DNA of 20,497 nucleotides from JALUUH01 sp964636675 (GTDB lineage: Bacteria; Pseudomonadota; Gammaproteobacteria; S012-40): assembly GCA_964636675.1 (NCBI GenBank), contig CAZWUO010000050.1, positions 1 through 20,497 on the forward strand, given 5' to 3'. Positions within the stretch are counted from its first letter, which is position 1; each line of letters starts with the position of its first letter. Below, piece after piece: positions 1-6,753 of this stretch. The notes beneath the pieces were generated by a model. It was not told where the DNA came from. It saw nothing but the letters and a program-made list of their open reading frames with translations, and did not search any database. Both the position numbers and the translations under genes were made by a program.

Positions 1-95
1 ACCCAACGTGAGGGGGCTGCGATAGGCCAAGGCCCTAACAGACTTTGCAACTGTTGTAATATGCCATGCTCAGCAAATACAAAACCAACCCGCGC
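1..95 (-). pseudogene. cobC C-terminal remnant (threonine-phosphate decarboxylase), frameshifted, runs off the window
   Basis: Reading the minus strand from about 95 to 1 gives ARVGFVFAEHGI and then LLGPWPIAAPSRW. These match the part of CobC-type PLP aminotransferases just after the active-site lysine. The preceding part of CobC (WHARLSSRGG) lies in a different frame in the neighbouring chimeric ORF. The block normally between them, which holds the cofactor lysine region (typically ...SLGKFFGLAG...), is missing. A deletion with a frameshift has therefore removed the catalytic centre, so this piece cannot encode a working enzyme. CobC makes the aminopropanol-phosphate arm of cobalamin from threonine phosphate. 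Assignment rests on motif recall, not a search; the gene continues beyond position 1. Confidence 0.65.
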
Positions 96-711
96 CGCCG
101 CGTGAGCTAAGCCTGGCATGCCATTCTAAAATTCTTTCTGTGGAAAAGACCTCTGCACTGGGATTATTCGGATTAACCAGCACGAGTACTAAGAGCTGGT
201 TAACGGCAGCGTCAATATCTGTGGCCGCCAAAGAAAACAACCGATGACCGCTTTTTTTCCACGCATGCGCGTGCTCGTTATAACTTGGGGTTAATACCCC
301 CACACGACAAGGCTTGAATAATTGCGGAATCGCCGCTTGAGACCCGGCAACGGCGAGTAATTTATCCATACCATAATAATTCTGCGCGGCTTGCTGCAAA
401 GCATAGCGCACGTATTGCGCGTGCTGTTGCAAGCTCTTGCAGCCAATAGCCAAGTATAAAATCAATATATTTATCAAAAAACCGAGAGAGGAAACAAACC
501 ATGCTAAAATCACCGGCGGCAGCACTAATAATAAAACCGCCAATACACCCGACACCCGCTGCTTGAATATTGCGCGTGGCAGGCGTTTATGACACAAGCT
601 TTCAAGCTTGTGGGCTAATAAACCAAATCCTACCAGAGGATGAAATCGCCGGGCTTCGCCCAACACACGGTCGATGATCAGTGCACAAATTACAACGATG
701 AACGAGGTCAA
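70..711 (-). pseudogene. Chimeric ORF: CbiB/CobD N-terminus fused in frame to a CobC fragment
   Basis: The first ~105 of 213 residues look like the membrane protein CbiB (adenosylcobinamide-phosphate synthase, usually about 300 aa): an early D-R-V-L-G-E motif, hydrophobic segments near residues 52-75 and 78-90, and LAIGCKSLQQHA. From about residue 106 (near base 395) the sequence switches to CobC: QNYYGMDKLLAVAGSQAAI, then RVGVLTPSYNEHAHAW and VLVNPNNPSAEVF. So the 3' two thirds of cbiB and the 5' part of cobC have been lost by an in-frame deletion. The ORF then ends in a frameshifted tail (GWFCIC, stop). The start is TTG at 711, 18 bases after the cobO stop, with GGA upstream as a possible ribosome binding site. 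The gene order cobO, cbiB, cobC is known from other gammaproteobacteria. I infer a dead gene; a stable chimeric membrane protein is possible but unlikely. Confidence 0.75.
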
Positions 712-729
712 AAGACAACTATTCCGTGT

Positions 730-1332
730 TTACAGCTCCACCCCTTTTTGCGCCTTTATGCCCGCTCTAAAGGCATGTTTGACTTCGCGCATATCGGTGA
801 CGGTATCAGCAATGGCGATCAATTCGGGCGGCGCCGCACGCCCGGTTAAGATGACATGCTGTAGAGGAGGTCTGCTTTGCAAAGCTTCAATCACTTGCCC
901 AACCGAGATGTAACGCAGCTTTAACGCGATATTTATTTCATCCAACACTACCAGCTTGTAGGCATCGGAACTCAATAATTTTTTAGCTTGATCCCAGGCT
1001 TTTTGCGCGGCTTGTATATCCTTTTCTTTGTCTTGTGTTTCCCAAGTAAAACCTTCACCCATCACATAAAATTCAACTTCCGGGATGCGCCGCAAGAACG
1101 TCTCTTCTCCGGTCGAATAACTGCCTTTGATAAATTGCACAATGCCTACGCGCATATCATGTCCGAGTGCGCGTATCGCCATGCCAAATGCCGATGAACT
1201 TTTTCCTTTGCCATTGCCCGTATTGATGACGATGACACCGCGGTCTTCTTGCGCCTGAGATATTTTTTCATCGACCACGGCCTTATACCGCTTCATCCTG
1301 TTGAGATGTTTATCTTTATCGTTTTGCTGCAT
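730..1332 (-). CDS. cobO: Corrinoid adenosyltransferase CobO/BtuR
   Basis: ATP:cob(I)alamin (corrinoid) adenosyltransferase of the CobA/CobO/BtuR family. It attaches the 5'-deoxyadenosyl group of ATP to reduced corrinoids in the cytoplasm, in both de novo synthesis and salvage. The 200-residue length is typical. Visible motifs: P-loop TGNGKGKSS at residues 38-46, VGIVQFIKG at 62-70, MGEGFTWET at 91-99, LVVLDEINIAL at 127-137, ILTGRAAPPEL near 161, and the family C-terminus VKHAFRAGIKAQKGVEL. The reading frame is intact. It lies downstream of a cobalamin riboswitch and is followed by the damaged cbiB/cobC. Because those partners are broken, I infer that it now serves mainly to adenosylate scavenged corrinoids. 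The start follows a weak purine-rich stretch (GATAGAG). Confidence 0.93.
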   Translation of the reverse strand: MQQNDKDKHLNRMKRYKAVVDEKISQAQEDRGVIVINTGNGKGKSSSAFGMAIRALGHDMRVGIVQFIKGSYSTGEETFLRRIPEVEFYVMGEGFTWETQDKEKDIQAAQKAWDQAKKLLSSDAYKLVVLDEINIALKLRYISVGQVIEALQSRPPLQHVILTGRAAPPELIAIADTVTDMREVKHAFRAGIKAQKGVEL

Positions 1333-1404
1333 GATTCTACTCTATCGTTGTTGCGTTAGACTTGCCGAACCTTTTTAGCACATGGAAGCCAGAGATTAAT
1401 AGCG

Positions 1405-1506
1405 CTAGAAACCCACATCAGATTTATTTAAGTCGTAATATGAGCAATGCTCGCGTTTATAAAAAGCAGAGGAAAAAAGTGGGCAATAAGAATGACCGCA
1501 CAACAT
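1405..1506 (-). CDS. Possible 33-aa ORF directly after the cobalamin riboswitch
   Basis: ATG at 1506 follows a strong Shine-Dalgarno sequence, GGAGGG (1509-1514, 3-5 bases before the start), only about 16 bases past the riboswitch aptamer. The frame runs 33 codons (MLCGHSYCPLF...) to TAG at 1405-1407. I recognise no family. This is where a riboswitch-controlled first gene would begin, so it could be the stub of a lost gene (for example a corrinoid transporter or cobalamin synthesis gene) or a leader peptide coupled to cobO 72 bases downstream. Chance is a real alternative given the length. No signal peptide or membrane segment is evident. Confidence 0.3.
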   Translation of the reverse strand: MLCGHSYCPLFSSAFYKREHCSYYDLNKSDVGF

Positions 1507-1529
1507 CGCCCTCCGCAATGTATACAAGT

Positions 1530-1742
1530 GCGCAAGGCCGGTCTCCGGACTCATGAGTGGGTTAACAAAAACCCTGATTTCTGCGCCTTCCCATACCTAT
1601 GAGTACAGTGGCTACTACAGAAAATGCTCATTTACCGTTGCGGGGGCAGTACTGGGATTGTTCACTATCGATAAACACCGATTATCAACTCACCAGCTTC
1701 CCGTTTAATCCTTATTGCTATAAACAACAAAGGACACCTTAC
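1530..1742 (-). promoter_or_regulatory. Cobalamin (B12) riboswitch
   Basis: Read on the minus strand, this stretch carries the conserved cobalamin aptamer elements in the right order: GGGAAGCTGGTGAG (near 1700), CTGCCCCCGCAAC, the B12 box AGCCACTG (about 1606-1613), GGGAAGGCG (about 1583-1591), and the closing block GAGTCCGGAGACCGGCC (about 1537-1553). A possible closing stem pairs GTAAGG (1737-1742) with CCTTGC (about 1532-1537). The next sequence is GGAGGG plus ATG at 1506, and I see no hairpin followed by a U run. Control is therefore more likely at translation: adenosylcobalamin binding would hide the ribosome binding site. It governs the cobO transcript. The outer edges are approximate. 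Confidence 0.92.
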
Positions 1743-1757
1743 ACAAAAGAGATCGAG

Positions 1758-1787
1758 ACTATACGGGCGAAATTAGGCGGGTGTCAA
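1758..1787 (-). promoter_or_regulatory. Sigma70-type promoter for the riboswitch-cobO transcript
   Basis: On the minus strand there is a perfect -35 TTGACA (1782-1787), an 18-base spacer, and a -10 TATAGT (1758-1763). Predicted transcription start is near 1750, just before the 5' end of the riboswitch. Confidence 0.75.
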
Positions 1788-1827
1788 GACATAACAATAC
1801 TTACAAATCATCCGTCAAATAGCGTAG

Positions 1828-2622
1828 CTACTTAATATTCGCTAACAATTCAACGGCTTGCTCTACTTTTGCATCAACGGCTTTGTGCAACCAAATCTTA
1901 GCCGCCGGTTTATCGATCTGCGTACCTATGCCTTTAAGATAGGCATTTCCCAAATTATAATACGCAAAACGATAGTCATTTTTTGCCGCGAGTAAATAAT
2001 ATTTAAATGCTAATTGGAAATCTTGCTCGACACCCAATGCGTGTTCATACATTGCACCTAAATTATTCTGCGCGACGGAATGATTTTGTTTTACCGCTTT
2101 AAGATACCAAGATTTCGCGGCGCTTAAATCACGCGGTTCACCAAGTCCTTGTTGTAACATCCACGCAATATTTGCTTGTGCATCAGCGAGACCTCCTGCG
2201 GCAAGTGGCAACCACAAGCGCATCGCCTCTTTATAATTTTTGAAAAAATAAGCAACTTCGCCCGCTTTAAATTGTTGCAGTAAATCCAGCTTCTTGTTTA
2301 ACTCAGGTATCACTGTTCCGAAACCACGCGAGACGATAGGTTTCTCCCAATTTATCGGAAATTCTTGCTCTTGCTCTTGAACCCTTTCTTTTGCTGCTTC
2401 AGAAAGTGGAAATGTGACTTCGGCATGCGTGGAATTAAACACTGATAGCAGAATAATAGAGCAGATAATGACAAAACATTTGACGCTATTGAGGCACAGC
2501 AGTGACAACAATGAAGCGTTAACAGATGCTAATCTCGTTGCGTAAAATTTTTTGGCTAATTGAGTCATGCCTTCCAATGTATTATTCATCTCATCATGCG
2601 CTCTTTCTCTGGGGAAGTTCAT
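1828..2622 (-). CDS. Sel1-like repeat protein, probably exported
   Basis: 264 codons from ATG 2622. The C-terminal half (about residues 117-264) consists of about four Sel1/TPR-like repeats of about 36 residues, e.g. AQANIAWMLQQGLG, AQNNLGAMYEHALG and AYYNLGNAYLKGIG. These form alpha-solenoid surfaces for protein contacts. A hydrophobic segment near residues 48-63 is followed by THA, so a signal peptide or membrane anchor is likely. The n-region is unusually long, so Met12 or Met19 may be the true start. The upstream membrane-protein gene ends 49 bases away on the same strand, so co-transcription is plausible. The partner is unknown; Sel1 proteins often work in envelope signalling or host contact. 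The initiator region overlaps one short copy of the dispersed CCTAGAATC motif (about 2623-2632). Confidence 0.85.
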   Translation of the reverse strand: MNFPRERAHDEMNNTLEGMTQLAKKFYATRLASVNASLLSLLCLNSVKCFVIICSIILLSVFNSTHAEVTFPLSEAAKERVQEQEQEFPINWEKPIVSRGFGTVIPELNKKLDLLQQFKAGEVAYFFKNYKEAMRLWLPLAAGGLADAQANIAWMLQQGLGEPRDLSAAKSWYLKAVKQNHSVAQNNLGAMYEHALGVEQDFQLAFKYYLLAAKNDYRFAYYNLGNAYLKGIGTQIDKPAAKIWLHKAVDAKVEQAVELLANIK

Positions 2623-2671
2623 CAGATTCTAGGAAAAATATAACGATATTTTATAACGACCAACTAAGGGT

Positions 2672-3490
2672 TCAAGCGGTTGAAGTAGATTTTTCGCTTA
2701 ATGCTCTTGCAGGAGAGTTTGATATTTGACCTAAAAATATATGTCGATAAGCGATAAAAAGAAAGACGGCAAAAAGAGGCAATAAGATGATCGACAAAAC
2801 ATTCGCAAGCACCAATGTGCCAAGCAAAAGTATGGCCCATAGTAGTAGCGCTGTCCCCATTGCGTGAAAATTAAGAATTATCGCTTTATGGCTTAATGTT
2901 CTGGCTTCTTGATATGAAAGCTCATGAAACAAGATTAACGGTATACAAAATAGCGTACGTAAAAAAAACATTCCCAACATCATAAAATAAATAACCACTG
3001 AAACAAGCTTTAGCATGAAAAAAATAGGCATATCTTTAGTCAGCACCAACTTATCCACAACGCTAATACATGCGGTCACTATATCTTGGTCAATTTTCAT
3101 GGATAAACTGATAACCCATAGGCTTGCACCCACGAGAAACCCCATAATAGCCATGCGGAATAATGCGCCCTGATTCGGCAATAGGGTCATTATTCGTTCG
3201 TGAAGACTAAATTTTTCTGAATTGTCGGCAGCCATTGCTGACATAATCAAATCAGTAAAAAACAAGTATAGAATAAAAGAAACAAACACTAAAAAAAGAG
3301 GTAATAAAATCAGCGGGGGCAAATGCTCTGCGAGGTTTGCAAAAGCTCTAATAGAAAAAAACAACACCAGAAAAAATACAAACACTCCAGAGAAAAATAA
3401 TAACACCCGCCGAATCACCAAGCTTTGCGCTTCTTTAAACCAAGCAATTATATCTTTAACATCAACTTTCCTTGGTTCAAGCATTTGCAT
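2672..3490 (-). CDS. Multi-pass inner-membrane protein of unknown function
   Basis: 272 residues with strongly hydrophobic stretches at about 29-51, 57-87, 108-131, 153-188 and 213-250, giving roughly six membrane spans. The first 28 residues are hydrophilic (PRKVDVKDIIAWFKEAQSL), then RR precedes the first span; the short charged C-terminal tail ends after RHIFLG. No catalytic motif or named domain is recognised. The charge pattern suggests a cytoplasmic N-terminus. Met1 or Met3 could be the start; the only strong purine run (AGGGGAA) lies rather far upstream. Neighbours are the Fur-like regulator upstream and the Sel1 protein downstream, all on one strand, but nothing fixes a shared job. 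Confidence 0.75.
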   Translation of the reverse strand: MQMLEPRKVDVKDIIAWFKEAQSLVIRRVLLFFSGVFVFFLVLFFSIRAFANLAEHLPPLILLPLFLVFVSFILYLFFTDLIMSAMAADNSEKFSLHERIMTLLPNQGALFRMAIMGFLVGASLWVISLSMKIDQDIVTACISVVDKLVLTKDMPIFFMLKLVSVVIYFMMLGMFFLRTLFCIPLILFHELSYQEARTLSHKAIILNFHAMGTALLLWAILLLGTLVLANVLSIILLPLFAVFLFIAYRHIFLGQISNSPARALSEKSTSTA

Positions 3491-3543
3491 GGTGCGGCAA
3501 AATTCCCCTGGTTAAGGTTTTTATCGGTAATTATATCCGTACA

Positions 3544-3975
3544 TCAACTCGCTTGGCGTATGCGCACAATAATGTCAACACCCTCAATCCTATTTCCCGC
3601 CGGTGCTTGCGGTAGCATATTCACGTCAACATCACTGTTTGCAATATCGGTCAATTCGCCCGTATCGACATTATAAAAATGGTGATGACGGGATATATTC
3701 GAATCATAAAAAACTTTGCTAGGGTCGATAATAAGCTCGCGCACCAAACCCTGGCGAGCGAACAAACCCAAAGTATTGTATACGGTGGCCTTAGAAACCT
3801 TTGCACTTTCCGCATTCACCAAGGCAAGAACCTGCTCGGCAGATAAATGTTGGTGTTTGCTCAATACGATGCGCGCAATTTCAATGCGTTGCTGCGTAGG
3901 GGAAACGCCATGTTGGCGCAATATCGCAACGACTCGTGCCGACGTTAAATCAGATGCATTTTCAAGCGTTGTCAT
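3544..3975 (-). CDS. Fur-family transcriptional regulator, Irr-like
   Basis: 143-residue Fur superfamily DNA-binding repressor. The N-terminal winged helix includes GVSPTQQRIEIARIVL and HQHLSAEQV (41-49), with recognition helix SKATVYNTLGLF (61-72). The hinge and dimer part has LVRELIIDPSKVFYDSN, HHHFYNVDTGELTDI (97-111) and a short C-terminal strand. The run PSK-x-FYDSN-x-x-x-HHHF resembles the rhizobial Irr branch more than classical Fur. There is no cysteine in the protein, so the CxxC structural zinc site of Fur/Zur/PerR is absent. Family knowledge suggests iron, haem or peroxide sensing; the effector here is inferred, not shown. It sits between thiO and the membrane-protein gene on the same strand, with 55 bases to thiO. 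Confidence 0.85.
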   Translation of the reverse strand: MTTLENASDLTSARVVAILRQHGVSPTQQRIEIARIVLSKHQHLSAEQVLALVNAESAKVSKATVYNTLGLFARQGLVRELIIDPSKVFYDSNISRHHHFYNVDTGELTDIANSDVDVNMLPQAPAGNRIEGVDIIVRIRQAS

Positions 3976-4030
3976 AAAACAATGCCACTCTCAAATCAAT
4001 GTCCATCATCAAACTCTATTAGCAATAAAA

Positions 4031-5134
4031 TCATAAGCTTACAGGAGTATCTATCTCTAAAGCAAATTTCTCTGCGGGCAGTGAGGAAGCGCGTTTTAAC
4101 AAAATATCAGCCAATAACTGTGCCGATGCAGGACCGGTGACAACCCCATTGCGAAAATGTCCAGCATTAATAAATAATCCTATGATACCGGGGACTTGTC
4201 CAATATACGGAACGCCATCCACGGTACCTGGCCGTAAACCGGCCCAATGCTGAACGACCGCAAGCTCGCGCGTAAACGGAAACCACTTTTCGGCAAATGA
4301 CTTTAACTCTTTCAATCCATTTGCGGTAGTACTTTTATTAAATTGGGTATATTCCGTTGTGCTGCCGACCAGTATATGGCCGTCCCGTCGTGGAATCACG
4401 TAGTGATCTTCAGCCAAGGTAATATTTTTTACTCTTTGTTTTTCATCATAATATAACAACATCTGCCCCTTTACCGGACGAATAGGAATACGCGTACCTG
4501 CGGTTGCGAGAATTTTTGCACTCCAGGCCCCACTCGCCACTATAAGCTGCCGAACCGCCATCTTGCCGCTTACCGTATCGATATGTTTCACTCGAGACTG
4601 CGAGCAGGCAATTCTCAATACTTCGCAATTCTCTTTAATCTCCACACCTTTGAGCATTAAGTAATGTTTCAGCGCCTGCGTGAGCCTTGGGTTCCGCACT
4701 TGAGCAACTTCCGGGAGTAATATGGCATGGGATGAATGCGCAGATAAATTGGGTTCGTAAACCCGAATATCGCTGCCAACAAGTAACTCATGACGGGTGG
4801 GATACTCGGTTAACCACTGCTTAACAGCGGACAATTCTTGTGCCGCATCATGGATTAATAAACCACTTTGTATCCACTCTGGATCGATACCCGTTTGAGC
4901 CAAAAGAAACCGACAGTAACTCGGATAAACCGCCTGGCTTCTATAAGTCAGCTCGTTGACCGGCTTAGGGTATCGCCAGGGATGGAGCGGCGATAAAATT
5001 CCCCCACCCGCCCAAGATGATTCCTGAGCAAATGACTTACGATCTAATATCGTCACCGTCGCACCGGCATCTACGAGTTCTTTTGCGGTCATCATGCCTA
5101 TTACACCGCCGCCGATGATATGAAAATCAGTCAT
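4031..5134 (-). CDS. thiO: Glycine oxidase ThiO (FAD-dependent)
   Basis: 367-residue flavoprotein of the DAO family. It oxidises glycine to iminoacetate (dehydroglycine), the C2-N3 donor for the thiamine thiazole ring, in the cytoplasm. Visible: N-terminal Rossmann dinucleotide fold HIIGGGVIGMMTAKELV, then TILDR (the acidic residue binds the ribose); FAD-family block ESSWAGGGILSPL (38-50); LIVASGAWSAKIL; VKGQMLLY; YVIPRRDGHILVGSTTE; and the C-terminal WAGLRPGTVDGVPYIG and FINAGHFRNGV motifs. Length is normal. It is divergent from the minor-pilin cluster; thiO next to fimT/fimU is a known arrangement in Pseudomonas, so this is conserved synteny, not a functional link. thiL later in the window serves the same vitamin pathway. 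Confidence 0.92.
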   Translation of the reverse strand: MTDFHIIGGGVIGMMTAKELVDAGATVTILDRKSFAQESSWAGGGILSPLHPWRYPKPVNELTYRSQAVYPSYCRFLLAQTGIDPEWIQSGLLIHDAAQELSAVKQWLTEYPTRHELLVGSDIRVYEPNLSAHSSHAILLPEVAQVRNPRLTQALKHYLMLKGVEIKENCEVLRIACSQSRVKHIDTVSGKMAVRQLIVASGAWSAKILATAGTRIPIRPVKGQMLLYYDEKQRVKNITLAEDHYVIPRRDGHILVGSTTEYTQFNKSTTANGLKELKSFAEKWFPFTRELAVVQHWAGLRPGTVDGVPYIGQVPGIIGLFINAGHFRNGVVTGPASAQLLADILLKRASSLPAEKFALEIDTPVSL

Positions 5135-5510
5135 TGAAAAAATCCATAAAAAACCCCATTTTACGCAAAAAAGAAGTAATACCCCAACACAATGTCTGCA
5201 TTAAGCATTTTTAATCACAATTATTCGTCGGATTTAAGAAATGGGTAAGCTACAAAAGGCAATATTGCAACGCACGAGAGAGAAAATGATAAATCCCCTC
5301 GCAAGAGATGAATAAACTCTATCAGCACGATCCAAAGTCTTATTAGTTTCAATACAAGTTTCAATACATTCCTAAAACAGGATAAACGTATTGTATAAGA
5401 AATAGTAAGCGGCTCAAAAGAATTTTGACCAGAAAGAAGAACAGCTACTGATTCTGTTCGTGTACCACAATGACTCGTTACTTACTTTACCATCAGGGCA
5501 CAATATAGAG
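5135..5510. other. Divergent intergenic region between thiO and fimT
   Basis: AT-rich non-coding stretch that must hold both divergent promoters. The clearest structure is an 11-base direct repeat, GTTTCAATACA, at 5346-5356 and 5358-5368 (period 12), about 25 bases before a weak -10-like TATAAG (5394-5399). No good -35, sigma54 box, terminator or RNA gene was seen. A GTG at 5460 would add 17 codons to fimT; I prefer ATG 5511. Confidence 0.4.
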
Positions 5511-5969
5511 ATGCAAAATCATTACAGAGGGAACAACCTACTCGAAACAATTGTCATTACTTCGATCATCATCGTCCTTGCAATCATCGCTATTCCGAGC
5601 GTAAGTGATTTATTATTACGTAACGATATGGAGAATGCTCAGTCGACTGTCGTCGATACTTTACGCCTTGCAAAACAAACCGCCGTTAGCCAAAATACTG
5701 AAATAGCGGTACATATTTCAAATAGAACAATCTCGATCAGCCCCGCAAACAGCGATGAAAAAAATACCATTGAGCTGCCTAAGCGCGTTAACATCGATCA
5801 CCCACATCAGCTCGTATTTTTGCCCGATGGCAGCATTGTGCGGCAGAAAAATGGGCGTTTATTGAGCCTCTCTGACCTTACCATTACCATCAAATCATCG
5901 TCTGATTATAATCTGGAACTTATCGAACAGGTATCTATAAATTCTCTCGGCGGCATTGCTGGTATGTAA
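5511..5969 (+). CDS. fimT: Minor pilin / type II pseudopilin, FimT-like
   Basis: Type IV prepilin-like protein of 152 residues from ATG 5511, giving a seven-residue leader (MQNHYRG). The prepilin motif is G/NNLLE followed by the hydrophobic helix TIVITSIIIVLAIIAIPS. Gly(-1) and Glu(+5) are kept, but residue +1 is Asn, not the usual Phe. The position next to divergent thiO and ahead of fimU-like, pilW, pilX and pilV genes matches the Pseudomonas fimT slot. Minor pilins are cleaved by PilD, sit in the inner membrane and prime pilus assembly; fimT-type proteins have also been linked to DNA uptake in some species. A GTG at 5460 in frame would lengthen the leader to 24 residues. The globular part is short and weakly conserved, so the exact class is uncertain. 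Confidence 0.75.
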   Translation: MQNHYRGNNLLETIVITSIIIVLAIIAIPSVSDLLLRNDMENAQSTVVDTLRLAKQTAVSQNTEIAVHISNRTISISPANSDEKNTIELPKRVNIDHPHQLVFLPDGSIVRQKNGRLLSLSDLTITIKSSSDYNLELIEQVSINSLGGIAGM

Positions 5970-6018
5970 ACGAAAAATTTCAACGCGCTTTATCATATGA
6001 GGTATCGTTAAGCGATTG

Positions 6019-6732
6019 ATGAGAAAACGAATAAGGTTTTTTATCGGACTCACTCAAAGAATAAGCGTCGTTGCGAATCGTTGTAATAGCCGACTATTCC
6101 GCCTCTTCACGTCTTGTTATTCACGCTTAAAAGCGCTCTCTGCATACCGTTCAACTGCAGATTCTAGGCTAAACCCTCGTAAACCAATTGACAATAAGGA
6201 ATGTGGATTCACGCTCATTGAATTAATTGTGGTACTGAGTATCTTAAGCATTCTGGCTTTTATCGCAATCCCTGCATTCAATACAACGATAGAAAAAAAC
6301 CGCCTAACGACGGCTGCTGAGCAACTGTATTACGACCTGCAATATGCCAGAACTGAAGCTCTGAAAACCAACCAACACGTTTATGTCTCTTTCTCGGTTT
6401 CAGCATCAACTTGGTGTTATGGGATAAGCACAACGATTTGCAACTGCTTTGCAGAATCACAATGTAAAATTGCTAACACAGATTTTGTTAGAACCGGTCA
6501 CGAATATGCAAATATTGATCTTCAGCAAGCAAAATTTGCGGGCGGTGCTAATTATACGGCTTTTGAACCTAGCCGTGGTCGGCCCTCAGCAAACGGTATG
6601 AGGAATGGCTCGATATGGTTTAGAGACTCAAACAATCGACAAGTAGCGGTTGTGCTAAACCGTATCGGAAGACTTAGAATTTGCTCACCGCAACTCGCTA
6701 ACTACCCTGCAAACTGCCCAAAAGCACCATAA
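6019..6732 (+). CDS. fimU: Minor pilin, FimU/GspH-like, with an abnormally long leader
   Basis: The prepilin core is textbook: CG/FTLIELIVVLSILSILAFIAIPAF, with cleavage after Gly63 and Glu at +5, then AAEQLYYDLQYARTEAL and a C-terminal VVLNRIGRLRICSP typical of GspH/FimU proteins. Four cysteines in the middle (residues ~132-145) may form disulfides. The odd part is the leader: no ATG, GTG or TTG exists in frame between codon 1 (ATG 6019; TTG at 6016 just before) and the cleavage site, giving a 63-residue, very basic leader where 5-25 is normal. A dispersed repeat copy (6142-6172) lies inside that leader. Either the leader was lengthened by repeat insertion, or translation begins at a rare codon such as ATT 6187, which would give a normal seven-residue leader (but no ribosome binding site is visible there). 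It lies 49 bases after fimT. Confidence 0.82.
   Translation: MRKRIRFFIGLTQRISVVANRCNSRLFRLFTSCYSRLKALSAYRSTADSRLNPRKPIDNKECGFTLIELIVVLSILSILAFIAIPAFNTTIEKNRLTTAAEQLYYDLQYARTEALKTNQHVYVSFSVSASTWCYGISTTICNCFAESQCKIANTDFVRTGHEYANIDLQQAKFAGGANYTAFEPSRGRPSANGMRNGSIWFRDSNNRQVAVVLNRIGRLRICSPQLANYPANCPKAP
6142..6172 (+). repeat. Half copy of the dispersed GATTCTAGG palindromic repeat, inside the fimU leader
   Basis: CGTTCAACTGCAGATTCTAGG here matches, with one change, the reverse complement of the left arm of the palindrome at 11518-11578. It encodes about residues 42-52 of the fimU leader. A 14-base fragment at 5996-6009 (TATGAGGTATCGTT) resembles the inner part of the same element. Confidence 0.65.
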
Positions 6733-6753
6733 TCCTACAGCGTTTAGTTGATA

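Noticed and set aside
3222..3515. 97-codon plus-strand open frame over the membrane protein gene.
   Set aside because: Low-complexity Lys/Asn/Thr composition arising from the antisense of hydrophobic codons; no family resemblance.
5230..5280. GGCAATATTGCA considered as a sigma54 promoter for fimT.
   Set aside because: The GG to GC distance is 7 bases, not 10, so it does not fit the -24/-12 spacing.
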